Below are positions 55,182 to 64,000 of a stretch of 64,000 bases of DNA, one piece after another (position 1 is the stretch's first letter; each line of letters begins with the position of its first letter). This DNA comes from Gordonibacter massiliensis (ex Traore et al. 2017). GTDB lineage: Bacteria; Actinomycetota; Coriobacteriia; Coriobacteriales; Eggerthellaceae. The notes under the pieces are model-generated. The model made no database searches. It had not been told where the DNA came from and saw only the letters and a program-made list of their open reading frames with translations. A program made the translations under genes and the position numbers. The stretch covers positions 3,468,168 through 3,532,167 of the forward strand of contig LT827128.1 in the NCBI GenBank assembly GCA_900170005.1, read 5' to 3'.

Positions 55182-56183
55182 ATGAAAGACAGCCATGGTC
55201 GTACCATCGACTATTTAAGGATATCGCTTACCGACCGCTGCAACTTCCGGTGCATCTACTGCATGCCGGAAGAAGGCGTGGAGTCGCTTGCCCACGAGGA
55301 CATCCTGAGCCTCGAGGAGATGGAGGAGGCGGTGCGCGTCGCCGCCGGCATGGGCATCCGCAGCATTCGCCTGACGGGCGGCGAGCCGCTAGTGCGCTTG
55401 GGCGTGGTTGACTTGGTGCGCGCCATCGCGCACACGCCCGGCATCGAGAACGTGTCCATGACCACGAACGGCGTGCTGCTGCCGAAGATGGCGAACGACC
55501 TCAAGCAGGCCGGCCTGTCGCGCGTGAACATCTCGCTCGACACGCTCGATCCCGAGCAGTTCAAGTACATCACCCGCCGCGGCGAGCTGCAGCAGACGCT
55601 CGACGGGATCGACGCCGCGCTCGAGGCGGGCTTCAACCCCGTCAAGATCAACGCCGTGGCCGTGCGCAGCCTGAACCAGGACTACCTGGCGTTCGCGAAG
55701 CTGTCCATCGACCGACCGCTGCACGTGCGCTTCATCGAGTACATGCCCGTGGGCGAGAGCTCCGGCAGCCACGGCTGCGGCTGGGGCAAGGAGGACGTCG
55801 TGCCCAGCGAAGAGCTGCACGACATCATCAACGAGCGCGCCCGCGAGGCCGGCATGGACGAGCTGGTGCCTGCCGGCGACGACAAGCCGCTCGGCTGGGG
55901 TCCGGCGCGCTACTTCGAGTTCCCGAACGCGCAGGGCACGGTGGGTTTCATCTCGCCGCTGTCGCGCCACTTCTGCAGCGAGTGCAACCGCCTGCGCCTC
56001 ACGGCCGACGGCAAGCTGCGCCCGTGCCTGTTCTCGGACGATGAGTACGACCTGCGAAGCGCGCTGCGCGCCGGCGACGCGCAAGCGGCCCGCGCCGTGT
56101 TCGCCGAGGCTTTGGGCGCCAAGCCCGACGAGCACCACGACAAGGTGGGGACCGAGCGCGGGATGAGCCAAATAGGAGGATAG
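55182..56183 (+). CDS. moaA: GTP 3',8-cyclase MoaA
   Basis: A 333-aa radical SAM enzyme for the first step of molybdenum cofactor synthesis. The radical SAM motif is DRCNFRCIYC (C20, C24, C27); the C-terminal cluster is CSECNRLRLTADGKLRPC; and the conserved terminal Gly-Gly is present (SQIGG). LTGGEPLVR and SLDTLDPEQF are also typical. AAGGGAAGG precedes the ATG. Downstream, moaC completes the step to cyclic pyranopterin. The location beside the mod operon indicates shared control of metal uptake and cofactor synthesis. Confidence 0.96.
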   Translation: MKDSHGRTIDYLRISLTDRCNFRCIYCMPEEGVESLAHEDILSLEEMEEAVRVAAGMGIRSIRLTGGEPLVRLGVVDLVRAIAHTPGIENVSMTTNGVLLPKMANDLKQAGLSRVNISLDTLDPEQFKYITRRGELQQTLDGIDAALEAGFNPVKINAVAVRSLNQDYLAFAKLSIDRPLHVRFIEYMPVGESSGSHGCGWGKEDVVPSEELHDIINERAREAGMDELVPAGDDKPLGWGPARYFEFPNAQGTVGFISPLSRHFCSECNRLRLTADGKLRPCLFSDDEYDLRSALRAGDAQAARAVFAEALGAKPDEHHDKVGTERGMSQIGG

Positions 56184-56311
56184 GGAGCAGTTTCCGCTGC
56201 TCGCCGCGACGTGCATGCGGGCGGCGGGCCCCGCGCCGGGCGGCCAGCAGGCCGCCCCGACGGAGGCTTCCATTGTCCGGACGTGCGTCGCGAGCGGCGA
56301 AATCCCCGTAG

Positions 56312-56331
56312 GGGCGATCTCCAGATCGCCC
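56312..56331. repeat. Short palindromic repeat, copy 2
   Basis: GGGCGAT, CTCCAG loop, ATCGCCC in the moaA-moaC gap, matching the unit at 46889-46908. Another stem (GGGCGGCC-AGCA-GGCCGCCC) lies at about 56238-56257. Confidence 0.7.
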
Positions 56332-56394
56332 GGCGCGTGCGAGCGCAACAGCAAGAAGAATGCGGCGAGCAGCCGTGAGAGCTAAGGAGAACCC

Positions 56395-56892
56395 ATGACC
56401 GAACAGCAACTCACCCATATCGACGAGCACGGCGACGTGCGCATGGTGGACGTGTCGCAGAAGGCCGACACCGAGCGCGTGGCGGTGGCCGAGGGTTTCA
56501 TCAGCATGAAGCCGGAAACGCTCGCGCTCATCGTGGAGGGCAAGGCCGCCAAGGGAGACGTGCTGGCCTGCGCGCGCGTGGCGGGCGTCATGGCGTCGAA
56601 GCGCACGAGCGACCTCATTCCCATGTGCCACCCGCTGAACATCACGAAGGCCAAGGTGGAGTGCGCTCCGGTGGAGGCCGGAGAGCGCGAGGACGGCCTC
56701 GTGGGCATCCATGTGACCACCACCTGCGGCGTCACCGGCAAGACCGGCATCGAGATGGAGGCGCTCACCGCCGCCAGCGTGGCGTGCCTCACCGTGTACG
56801 ACATGTGCAAGGCCGTCGACCGCGGCATGGAGATCATGGACGTGCGCCTGCTGAAGAAGGACGGCGGCAAGACGGGCCTCTGGGAGCGCTAG
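56395..56892 (+). CDS. moaC: Cyclic pyranopterin monophosphate synthase MoaC
   Basis: A 165-aa MoaC of normal length. Family motifs are [18 protein letters not shown] near the start, [20 protein letters not shown] (the catalytic region with CHPL), and [24 protein letters not shown] with the conserved Lys and Asp near the end. It converts the MoaA product to cyclic pyranopterin monophosphate. AAGGAG lies before the ATG. A 211-bp gap with repeats separates it from moaA. Confidence 0.96.
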   Translation: MTEQQLTHIDEHGDVRMVDVSQKADTERVAVAEGFISMKPETLALIVEGKAAKGDVLACARVAGVMASKRTSDLIPMCHPLNITKAKVECAPVEAGEREDGLVGIHVTTTCGVTGKTGIEMEALTAASVACLTVYDMCKAVDRGMEIMDVRLLKKDGGKTGLWER

Positions 56893-57012
56893 GGTCCTTC
56901 CGCCTCTCAAACCGCCGAAGCCTCGCAGCCGCGTCGCCTCGGGGCTTTCCGGCTCGGACGATCCGCCCGCTCGTCGGCGCACATGAGCGTGGCCGCATTC
57001 GAGGCCGTATCC

Positions 57013-57644
57013 GCGCAATCCGCTGTTAAACCGGCATTGACATTCCGCTCGCTCAGGATGACAACCCGGCCGGGCGCGTGTCGATGGCGGTTTAACGGCG
57101 GATCGATCGGTTTCTGCGCAAAAATCACCGACGCCCCCCTTGGCGCGAGCCCGAAAAGCCCCCTCGGCTACGCGCCCTGCGCACAGCCGCGGCGTTTCCC
57201 CAGCTCGCGGAATCCAACTTGGGCGCGACGACCGCGCTGAGAGTCGAAGCAACGGGGGCGTCGGTGATTTTCGCACCGCAAACCCAGCCTCCGCCGTTGA
57301 ACCACCATTGACACGTAGCCGTACCCTTCTCCGACGGTCCACCTGTTGACGCAGCTGTAAAAAGAGCGCGCTTCGAGGCGGGTCGGGGCCCGCGTGCAGA
57401 CGCGGCGCCCCCCCCTGCCTCGTGGTCGAACGGGAGCCCCCTGCGGTCCCGCGCCCCGTTGCGGAACCGCTCGCGTCGGCGAGCTCGCGCTTCTCCGCGA
57501 GGGCCATGCCCTTGATTCGGTCCATGATCCGGTCCGCAGGCCCTCCTCGATGCTTCGCCGACGGCTGCATCGCAGGCCAAGGACCCCCTTTCGACCGTCC
57601 CGAAAAGGGGGCTGTGCCAATATTGGTTTAACAGCGGACCGCGC
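57013..57644. repeat. Composite inverted-repeat element of 632 bp
   Basis: The outer arms 57013-57032 and 57625-57644 match at 18 of 20 positions as an inverted repeat. Inside lies a second imperfect pair of 62-bp arms (57077-57138 and 57254-57315) with a perfect 18-bp core. A motif close to CCGCTGTTAAACC followed by CATTGACA occurs four times in alternating orientation. A TGTCATCCTGAGCG-type repeat lies inverted at about 57038-57064. No gene is supported in the 843-bp gap 56893-57735; short open frames here look like translated repeat. Confidence 0.75.
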
Positions 57645-57735
57645 AAAAGAGAACCGCCGTCCGGGGAGGGGTTGGACGGCGGTTCGGGAAGGAATGCGGG
57701 CACCCGTTGGAAGGCGGTGCCCGCAAGGGGTGTGC

Positions 57736-59556
57736 TTAGATGTCGAGGCTGGGTATCTTCGTCTCGGCGTCGCCACCGGCGGCGTTGATGCCGGCGATGC
57801 GTCCGAAGGTGACGCAGCGGCCGTGGCCGATGCCCGGCACGTACGTGGGATAGTCGCCCGCGCCGAAGAACTCGCCGGCGGCCGAGCCGCACACGTACAG
57901 GCCCTCGATCGGCTGGTCCTCGGCATCGAGCACCTGGCAATCGGTGTTTGTGCGCAGGCCGCCGCACATGGTGAGCAGGCTGGCCACCAGCTTGCCCGCG
58001 TAGAAGGGCGGATCCTGCACCTTGCCCATGACTTCGGGGCGCTTGCCGTAGTCGAGGTCCTTGCCCAAATCGCACAGCTCGTTGTAGCGATCGACCGTGG
58101 CCTTGAGGTTCGCGGCCGGCACGCCCATCTTCTCGGCGAGCTCATCCAGAGAGTCGGCCTTCACCGTCTGGCCCTTTTCGATCTCGCCCTCGAGCACGAG
58201 CTTCTGGGCTTCCAGGTTGTACTCGCCGCCCACGGGCTGCGTGAGCTGGCCCCACTGCAAACCGCCGCCGAGGCCGGCGTCCATCTGCGCCTTCACCTGC
58301 TCCAGGCCATGGGAGTCGTAGATGGTCCAAGCGTCCTTCTGCGTCTGCAGCGCCTTCGTGACGCTCTTCGACTGGGTGTTCACGTCCTCGTTCTTGAAGC
58401 GCTTGCCGTCCCAGTTCACGTGCAGGAAGCCGTAGCTGGCCGCGCCGAAGTCGAGGTGCATGACGGCCGCGTGCGGCTCGGACTTCTGCATGGCCGCGCC
58501 GGCCCAGATGGCCTGCTTGTGCATGTCGCCGGTGTCGCAGTCGGGCGGGTTGTAGAAGCGGCCGTCCATGGCGTAGGCGGTCATGGGCGAGTAGTACTGG
58601 AACATCTCGTTGTCGGCCGCGTAGTCGCCCGAGGCGATGATGACCGATTTAGCGTTGATCTGCGTGTACTCGTCCTTGCCGGTGGACACGATGGCACCGG
58701 TAACCGGGCCGTCGCCATCGCGGACGAGGCGCTCGCTCTTCGTTTCCCAGCGAATCTCGCCGCCCTTGTCGGCGATGGTCTCGTACAACGCCGGCACGAG
58801 CACCGCGTTGCCGTACACGTCGCCCACGCCCGAGCCCTCGTAGAACGTGAAGTTGATAGTCTCCTCGTACTTGTCGGCCTTGTAGAAGATGTGCGTGACC
58901 GGGTACTCGGTGTAGTCGGGGCCCTTGTAGTAGCCGTCCCACAAAAGCGCTTCGAGGCCCTTCTTGGTGGCCAGGTCGTACAGCCAGTCGAAGCACGCGC
59001 CGCTCTTGTGCGCGAACTCCCACAGCAGCGGCTCCTTCACGCGGCCCTGCGCCCAGTTGATCCAGCGGCGCACGACGTTGTTGTAGTTCGGCTCTTCGAC
59101 GAGCCCCTTGTCCACGAGGCCCTGCTGCACCTTCGTGTGGAAGCCGGCGATGTGCACGCCGCGCGCGACCACCGTTTCGGGGTTCTTGTCGATGGTGATG
59201 ACCTTCTTCGCGCCCTCTTCGAGCGCGGCGATGGTGGCGCAGCAGCCGCCCAGGCCCGCGCCGATGACGAGCACGTCGCAGTCTTCGGTTTTGGCGATCT
59301 TGCCGCCTTCGATGGCCTCGGGCGCAATCTCCCAGCTGTGCATGCCGGCCACGTCGGGACCGGCCGAGGCGCCGCTTTTGGCCACGGGGACACCGTCCGC
59401 GGCGCCGGATCCGCTCGCCCCCGACGACTTGCCCGCGTCGCTGCTGCTCTGCGGAGCGCACCCCGCCAGTCCGGCAACCGCCGCGCCCGCAAGCGCGGTG
59501 CCGCCCAAGCCCAAGAACGCTCGACGCGATAGATCCCGCTTCTTCTCTTCCTTCAT
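57736..59556 (-). CDS. Tat-exported flavoprotein reductase (FAD_binding_2)
   Basis: A 606-aa flavin-dependent reductase of the fumarate reductase/flavocytochrome c type. The N-terminus has a Tat motif (LSRRAFLGLGG, R11-R12) and a lipobox-like LAGCA (C33), so it is exported and probably membrane-anchored, followed by a Ser/Gly/Ala linker. The FAD motif is VIGAGLGGCCA (about 97-107). In the C-terminal part LLTMCGGLRTN replaces the HHTMGG motif that binds fumarate, so the acceptor is probably not fumarate. No FMN-binding or haem domain is fused, and no partner cytochrome is adjacent. Eggerthella uses many such enzymes to respire drugs and diet-derived molecules. Confidence 0.9.
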   Translation of the reverse strand: MKEEKKRDLSRRAFLGLGGTALAGAAVAGLAGCAPQSSSDAGKSSGASGSGAADGVPVAKSGASAGPDVAGMHSWEIAPEAIEGGKIAKTEDCDVLVIGAGLGGCCATIAALEEGAKKVITIDKNPETVVARGVHIAGFHTKVQQGLVDKGLVEEPNYNNVVRRWINWAQGRVKEPLLWEFAHKSGACFDWLYDLATKKGLEALLWDGYYKGPDYTEYPVTHIFYKADKYEETINFTFYEGSGVGDVYGNAVLVPALYETIADKGGEIRWETKSERLVRDGDGPVTGAIVSTGKDEYTQINAKSVIIASGDYAADNEMFQYYSPMTAYAMDGRFYNPPDCDTGDMHKQAIWAGAAMQKSEPHAAVMHLDFGAASYGFLHVNWDGKRFKNEDVNTQSKSVTKALQTQKDAWTIYDSHGLEQVKAQMDAGLGGGLQWGQLTQPVGGEYNLEAQKLVLEGEIEKGQTVKADSLDELAEKMGVPAANLKATVDRYNELCDLGKDLDYGKRPEVMGKVQDPPFYAGKLVASLLTMCGGLRTNTDCQVLDAEDQPIEGLYVCGSAAGEFFGAGDYPTYVPGIGHGRCVTFGRIAGINAAGGDAETKIPSLDI

Positions 59557-59680
59557 ACGCGATTCCCTCCTCTGTTGCCAAAGCTCGCGGCCCCTTACCG
59601 CCGCATTGCCCCGACCATACGCTTGGCCCTGCGCGCCATCATCCCGTCGGACGGGGGAACTTTGGCTTCAGGCGTGATTT

Positions 59681-59745
59681 CCCCCTACCTGGGGGAGGCT
59701 ATTTGCACGGGCGCCTCCGAAAAATATAAGCCCTTCGCGTATAAT
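59681..59745. promoter_or_regulatory. Divergent promoter region, flavoprotein and LuxR
   Basis: CCCCC-TACCT-GGGGG (59681-59695) is a perfect short palindrome, and TATAAT (59740-59745) is a plausible -10 for the plus-strand LuxR gene. On the minus strand TTATAT sits at about 59728-59723. A regulator site for the divergent pair is likely here. Confidence 0.5.
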
Positions 59746-59827
59746 CTTGCGCGGGGATAGCTGCCGGATTCGCTCGCGCGCCGCAGGGCGCAGCGCGGGC
59801 TTCCGCCGCACGCAAGGGGAGGGATGC

Positions 59828-61294
59828 ATGACACCATCGTTGCGGAAAGAGCTGTGGCGCACGCCCGACGTGCTCGGCTTCGCGGCGCACTGGACGTGGA
59901 TCTGGTGCGTGTTTTGGAGCTCGCTGTTCTATGCCGAAGGAACGCTGCTCGACTCGTCGGCTCCGGTCGGCGCCGCGACGGGCTTCGCGGCCATCGCGCT
60001 GGAACCTCTGTGGGTGACCTCGTTGCTGGCGAACGTGGTGACCATCGCGTTTCTGCTGCTGCTCTCCTATGCAAGGAACCCGCTGTCCGACGTGAGGTGC
60101 CTTCCCGTCCTTGCCGCCGCGTTCACCGCGCTGGGCACGCTGGCCATCTCCCACCCCTCGCTCGCTTTGACGGGAGGCGGCGCCTGGGCGGTCTATCTGG
60201 CCGGCTCGCTGCTCACCGGCGTGGGCAGCGGCATCGTCGTGGTGCTGTGGGCCGAGCTGCTGGCGTCTTTGGGGTCGCAGCGCACGGTGAACTACAGCGT
60301 GGTGTCGCTGCTGCTCGCCGCCGTGGCGTACCTGGTTATCAGCCTGCTGCCCATCGACGCGGCCCAGCTGACGGTGGCCCTGCTGCCCCTCGTCAGCATG
60401 GGGTGCTTCGTCCATTTCAAGCGCAGCGTGCCGCGGCCGCCCCGGGCGATGCGCAACGTGCGCGTGCGCGAGAAGCCGCCCGTGCGCATGATGGTGATAG
60501 CCGTGTTCTTCGGCGTGTCGTTCGGCGCTATGAAAGGACTCATCGCCCCGGTGGACAGCGAATGGATAGGTGTGCGCGACCAGCTGAACATCATCGCCAT
60601 CGCTGGCGGCGCGCTGACCGCGTTCGTCACCATGAGCGTGTACAAAATGGACTTCGACTACCTGACGTACCAGATCGCGCTGCCGCTCATGGCGGCGGGG
60701 TTCTTGTTCCTGCCGCTGCACGAGCCGTGGAACGTCATCGGCACCGCCGTACATCAGTTCGGATACCAGTACTTCTACATCGTGCTGTGGGCGCTGTGGC
60801 CCGTGCTGGCCGCGCGGGGGAGGGTGCCCACCGGCTGGGTCGTGGGATGGGGGATGCTGTCCATCCAGCTGGGCCAGTTCGTCGGCTCGATCGCCGCTTC
60901 GAGCGCCCTCGTGTTCATCAACGACGACTTGGGACTGGCCATGCTGTCGGCCGGCATCGTGTTCGTGGTCCTGCTCATCGCGCTGTTCGCCATGGGAAGC
61001 GGCTCTGCCAGCACGGGATGGGGCTTCGTGAAGCCCATGGAGGAGGCCGACGCCGCATCCGATTTCGAGAAGGCCGGCACGCGCCTGGCGCGGCGCTGCC
61101 ATCTTTCGCCGCGCGAGATCGAGGTGTTCTTCCTGTTGGCGAAGGGACGCAACCGGGCCTACATCCACGAGGAGCTGGTCATCGGCGACGAGACCGTGAA
61201 AAGCCACATCAAGAGCATCTACCGGAAAACCGACGTGCATTCCCAGCAAGAGCTGATCGATCTGCTGGAACGCGAAAGCGACGTCGAGGAATAG
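59828..61294 (+). CDS. LuxR-type regulator with 12-helix membrane domain
   Basis: A 488-aa protein of the same plan as the one at 17398-18900. About twelve hydrophobic helices (15-405) are followed by a LuxR helix-turn-helix (LSPREIEVFFLLAKGRNRAYI, abbreviated as the domain from about 425, then GDETVKSHIKSIYRK). It is divergent from the flavoprotein reductase, so it probably activates that gene in response to the substrate (inference). GGGGAGGG precedes the ATG at 59828; the frame is open upstream but lacks a ribosome site. Confidence 0.92.
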   Translation: MTPSLRKELWRTPDVLGFAAHWTWIWCVFWSSLFYAEGTLLDSSAPVGAATGFAAIALEPLWVTSLLANVVTIAFLLLLSYARNPLSDVRCLPVLAAAFTALGTLAISHPSLALTGGGAWAVYLAGSLLTGVGSGIVVVLWAELLASLGSQRTVNYSVVSLLLAAVAYLVISLLPIDAAQLTVALLPLVSMGCFVHFKRSVPRPPRAMRNVRVREKPPVRMMVIAVFFGVSFGAMKGLIAPVDSEWIGVRDQLNIIAIAGGALTAFVTMSVYKMDFDYLTYQIALPLMAAGFLFLPLHEPWNVIGTAVHQFGYQYFYIVLWALWPVLAARGRVPTGWVVGWGMLSIQLGQFVGSIAASSALVFINDDLGLAMLSAGIVFVVLLIALFAMGSGSASTGWGFVKPMEEADAASDFEKAGTRLARRCHLSPREIEVFFLLAKGRNRAYIHEELVIGDETVKSHIKSIYRKTDVHSQQELIDLLERESDVEE

Positions 61295-63933
61295 CTCGCC
61301 GCCAATTCCCTTTCGGGCTGGCGGGTGCACGGTTGGAGGGCCTGCCGCGCGAGAAGGCCCCCGCGTTGCCCGCTTGGCGCGCGACGCGGGCGCACCAAGC
61401 GGGGTCGACGACGGCGGCCGCCACCGGCAGGGCCAGGGAGGCCTGCGAATAGCCCGCGCGGTAGGTTACCAGGTAATCGCCCTCGTCGGCGGGAACGAAG
61501 GAGTACAGCCTGGAGGCTCCCGCGGCGGCTGCGGCGGCGAGCGCCTGGGCGCCCTCGGGCACCGAGGTGATGGAGAGGCCCACGGGGTTGCCGGCGGGGT
61601 CCGTGACGCTCGGCACGGCCTCGAGGGCCGCGCCGTTCGACGCCGTGGCGGTCGCGGGGGCGATGACGCACGCCGTTCCCGCCGTGGGCGAGCCGAACTC
61701 CTCGACGGCGGGAAGCTCGATGGCGGCGGGGGCGCTTGCCAGGTAGTTCGCCGCGACGTCTTCGGCGGTCGCCACGGTGCCGTGCGTCAGTTTGGCGAAG
61801 GCCACCTTCGCGGCGCTGAACGCCTGCGGTTTGCCGGAACCGTCGACGTCGGCGCCGATGAACCAGCGATAGGGCGACGAGCTCGGCGGGGCGATGGGGC
61901 CCGAGGCCGCCGTCTCGCCGACCAGCGCGCCATCCTGGTACATCTTGATGGCGGCGCCGTCGTACGTGGCGGTGATATGGGTCCACGTGCCGGGCTCCAC
62001 CGGGGCCGACACGTTGGTCGAGCCGTCGGTGAAGTAGTAGTGCAGGCGCCCGTCGGGATAGTATTCGAGCCACTGGCCGCCGCCCTGCCCGCACGAGAAG
62101 ACGTCGGTGTAGCCCGAGCCGGGTTTCCGGGTGAACTGCAGCAGTATCTCGGCGGTGGTGGAGGTGGCCAGCTTGGCGAAGTCCTCGGTCGCGAAGTCGT
62201 ACCCGAACGCGTCGGAGGATCCGTCGAACACGGCGACCTGTTTGCCGAAGTCCTCCACCAGCTCGAATCCGGGGTTGCCGAAGGCGGTGACGGCGTGGGG
62301 CGCGTCGGACGCGTCTTCGGCCGAACCCGTCGAGAAGTCGACCGACAGAAGCGGCGTGGCCGGCACGACCTCCTGGCCCGCGGTGGTGAAGACGACCTCG
62401 CCCACGAGCGTCTCCTTCTCCCAAGGATTGCGGGCGTAGGCCTTCAGGCTGTAGGCGCTTTCGGGGGCGAGCTTCGCGCCGAACAGGGGCCGGGTGAACT
62501 CGGCGGGCTGGTTCACGGGGGCCTTGTAGTAATCGGACATATAGCAGGCGTTGTACACTTCGGTGCCCTGCGCGTCCACCACGACGATGCGGTAGGCCAT
62601 CACCACGTCGTCGGCCAGACCCGAGGCATCGGGCTTCACCTTGTCGGCGGTGATGGTGAACGATGCGCCGGTCTGCGTGACGGAGTCGGCCGCAATGCGC
62701 ACGGCGGCGCCTTGCTCCAGCACGGGCGGCTTGCTGGCGGCTCCCATGGCCTCGTGCGTGTAGACCCAGGTGGACTTGTCGGACACCTTGAACGTCCAAG
62801 GGCGGCCGAGGTAGGTTCCGCGCCGGAAGTCCATGCGGCGGATGGTGACCTCGTGCCCGTTGGCCGGGTCGACCTCCACGAGAAGGCACTGGCTCGCGTC
62901 GTAGCCGCTGTTCGGGTGCCCACCGGCAGAGCCGTTCTCGTCGTAGCCGTCGGCGTTCGCGCCGCCGCGCATCCAGAAGTTGTTCCCGAACGTCGCGGTC
63001 TGCACGAGCGTGAATCCGTCGAGGTCTTGGAAGATGGAGCGGGGGTCCTCCTCGGGAATGTGCGTGTGCCCCGAGAAATGCACGAGCTGCGGGTACGCGG
63101 CTTTGAGCTCGTTGTAGAACGCCTTGGAGTTGCGGTCGCCATCGGGGCCGAAATCGCCTATCCAGCCGGCGCTGAACGGGGTGGGGGAATACCACACGGT
63201 GTCGGGGAAGGTGCGTCATGAAGAAGATGGGCTTGGTGCCCGTGGGGTCGTCGGCCGCCGCGGCGGCTATCTCGCGCCTCATCCAGTCGAGGCGCGATAT
63301 CTGGGTGGTTCCATCGTCGTCGTACATGGCGTCGCCGTACCAGTAGCCGTGCCCGCAGCTGGCGGCGATCACGTGGTAGCCGCCGACGGTCGTGTGCACG
63401 TTGAGCCTGCCCTCGGCGACCCCGCCCGGCTTCTGGAGGGCTCCCTCGCAGGTCAGCTGCGATAGGAAGGAGCCGAAGTTCGCCACCGCGTTGCCGCCGA
63501 GCGCCGTGCCGCCCACGCCGAACTCGTGGTTGCCCATGACGAACAGCGCCGGCTTCTTGATGCTGGCGTTCGCGCCGGCGAGCAGCGCGGCGTACTCGCT
63601 GGCGGTGCCCGTGTTCACCGAGTCGCCGTCGAACACGTGGGCGGCGCAGTCGGGCACGGCCCGGTAGATGGCGTCGAAAGCGTAGGGAAGCTTCTGCTCG
63701 ACGTCGCAGCCGGTGTAGTGCGTGTCGCTGTGCACCGTGAAGCGCACCTTGCTGCCTGAGAGCGCGGGCCATTGCGGTTCGGAGGGTTGCGTGAACGCGG
63801 CGTCCGCCTCCTGGTCGGGGAACACGAGCATGCCGCCCGCCACGCTCACGCCCGCCACGGCGGCCAGTTTGAGGAACGTGCGGCGCGTCACGCCGAACGT
63901 TCCCTTGTCGTACGCGGTTTCAAGGGGTTCCAT
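61209..63933 (-). pseudogene. Frameshifted Tat metallophosphoesterase with LamG domain
   Basis: Two overlapping frames together make one protein of about 900 aa. The N-terminal frame starts at 63933 (AAAGGA upstream) with a Tat signal (VTRRTFLKLAA) and calcineurin-like motifs (HSDTHYTG, DGDSVN, MGNHEFG), ending coherently at FFMTHLP. The second frame continues with DTVWYSPTPF and has SGHTHIPEEDP, then a linker and a LamG/concanavalin-like domain (GTWTHITATYDGAAIKMYQDG). The switch falls in a run of four C (63204-63207, read as G on the plus strand), consistent with one extra base. The 3' end overlaps the LuxR gene by 86 bp, so the true C-terminus is uncertain. It may be a sequencing error rather than a real pseudogene. 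Confidence 0.8.
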
Positions 63934-64000
63934 GATGTCCTTTCGGTCGATTGCGCGCCTATCGTATGCGTGCAAGGTAAAGGACGGGCAAGGCGGAGGT

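Noticed and set aside
57125-58145. Minus-strand frames extending past the flavoprotein stop
   Set aside because: They are repeat DNA read in frame; no family pattern or ribosome site supports a gene.
61330-61460. An additional gene between the LuxR end and the phosphoesterase end
   Set aside because: The frames here are short and overlap both genes; the sequence is more likely the 3' end of the phosphoesterase gene.

Overview
The window looks like chromosome from a gut Coriobacteriia anaerobe of the family Eggerthellaceae (Eggerthella, Gordonibacter or a close relative). The evidence is the high GC content, many Tat-exported or Tat-linked molybdenum/tungsten and flavin reductases, LuxR-type regulators carrying a 12-helix membrane domain, nickel and molybdate ABC importers, and little sign of sugar catabolism. 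This is inference from gene content; no rRNA or other phylogenetic marker was compared.

Layout. 1-8.2 kb: a tight plus-strand operon with two consecutive pairs of Tat-signal four-cluster ferredoxin plus aldehyde:ferredoxin-oxidoreductase (AOR) family enzyme, two unrecognised proteins and a cysteine desulfurase; a PadR regulator converges on it. 9-17.1 kb: a minus-strand operon of an acetylene-hydratase-like molybdoenzyme, two small FeS or zinc proteins, a transhydroxylase/catechol-dehydroxylase-like pair and an SLC13-type anion transporter, with a divergent 12-TM LuxR regulator. 19-25 kb: two small unknowns, an OFA-type MFS transporter, a FucI/AraA-like protein, SufS and SufE. 25-29 kb: a two-permease ABC exporter with a LytTR regulator fused to a degenerate ABC domain, and a glyoxalase. 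29-33.7 kb: an ABC ATPase, a YhgE/Pip membrane protein and TetR. 33.8-44.7 kb: housekeeping genes (glmS, acpS, L,D-transpeptidase, NAD(P)HX dehydratase, HdeD-like, ligA) and one nuclease-fold orphan. 44.9-50.8 kb: a nickel-type ABC importer behind a NikR-like operator. 50.9-56.9 kb: modA-modB-modC, moaA and moaC. 57.7-61.3 kb: a Tat flavoprotein reductase and a divergent LuxR regulator. 61.2-63.9 kb: a frameshifted Tat metallophosphoesterase/LamG protein.

How it fits together. The Mod transporter and MoaA/MoaC supply the pterin metal cofactor used by the AOR and DMSO-reductase-family enzymes, SufS-type proteins supply sulfur, and the LuxR proteins probably gate single reductase loci by substrate. 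The picture is of anaerobic respiration on small organic acceptors.

Non-coding structure is unusually rich. A family of long hairpins has a conserved core but arms that differ from copy to copy while staying complementary within each copy. They sit just after stop codons, including inside the nik and mod operons. There are also nested palindromes, tandem 22-bp repeats, several MITE-like inverted repeats, and interspersed repeats that enter the 5' region of acpS, the start of nikC and the end of nikD. No tRNA, rRNA, CRISPR array or transposase was found.
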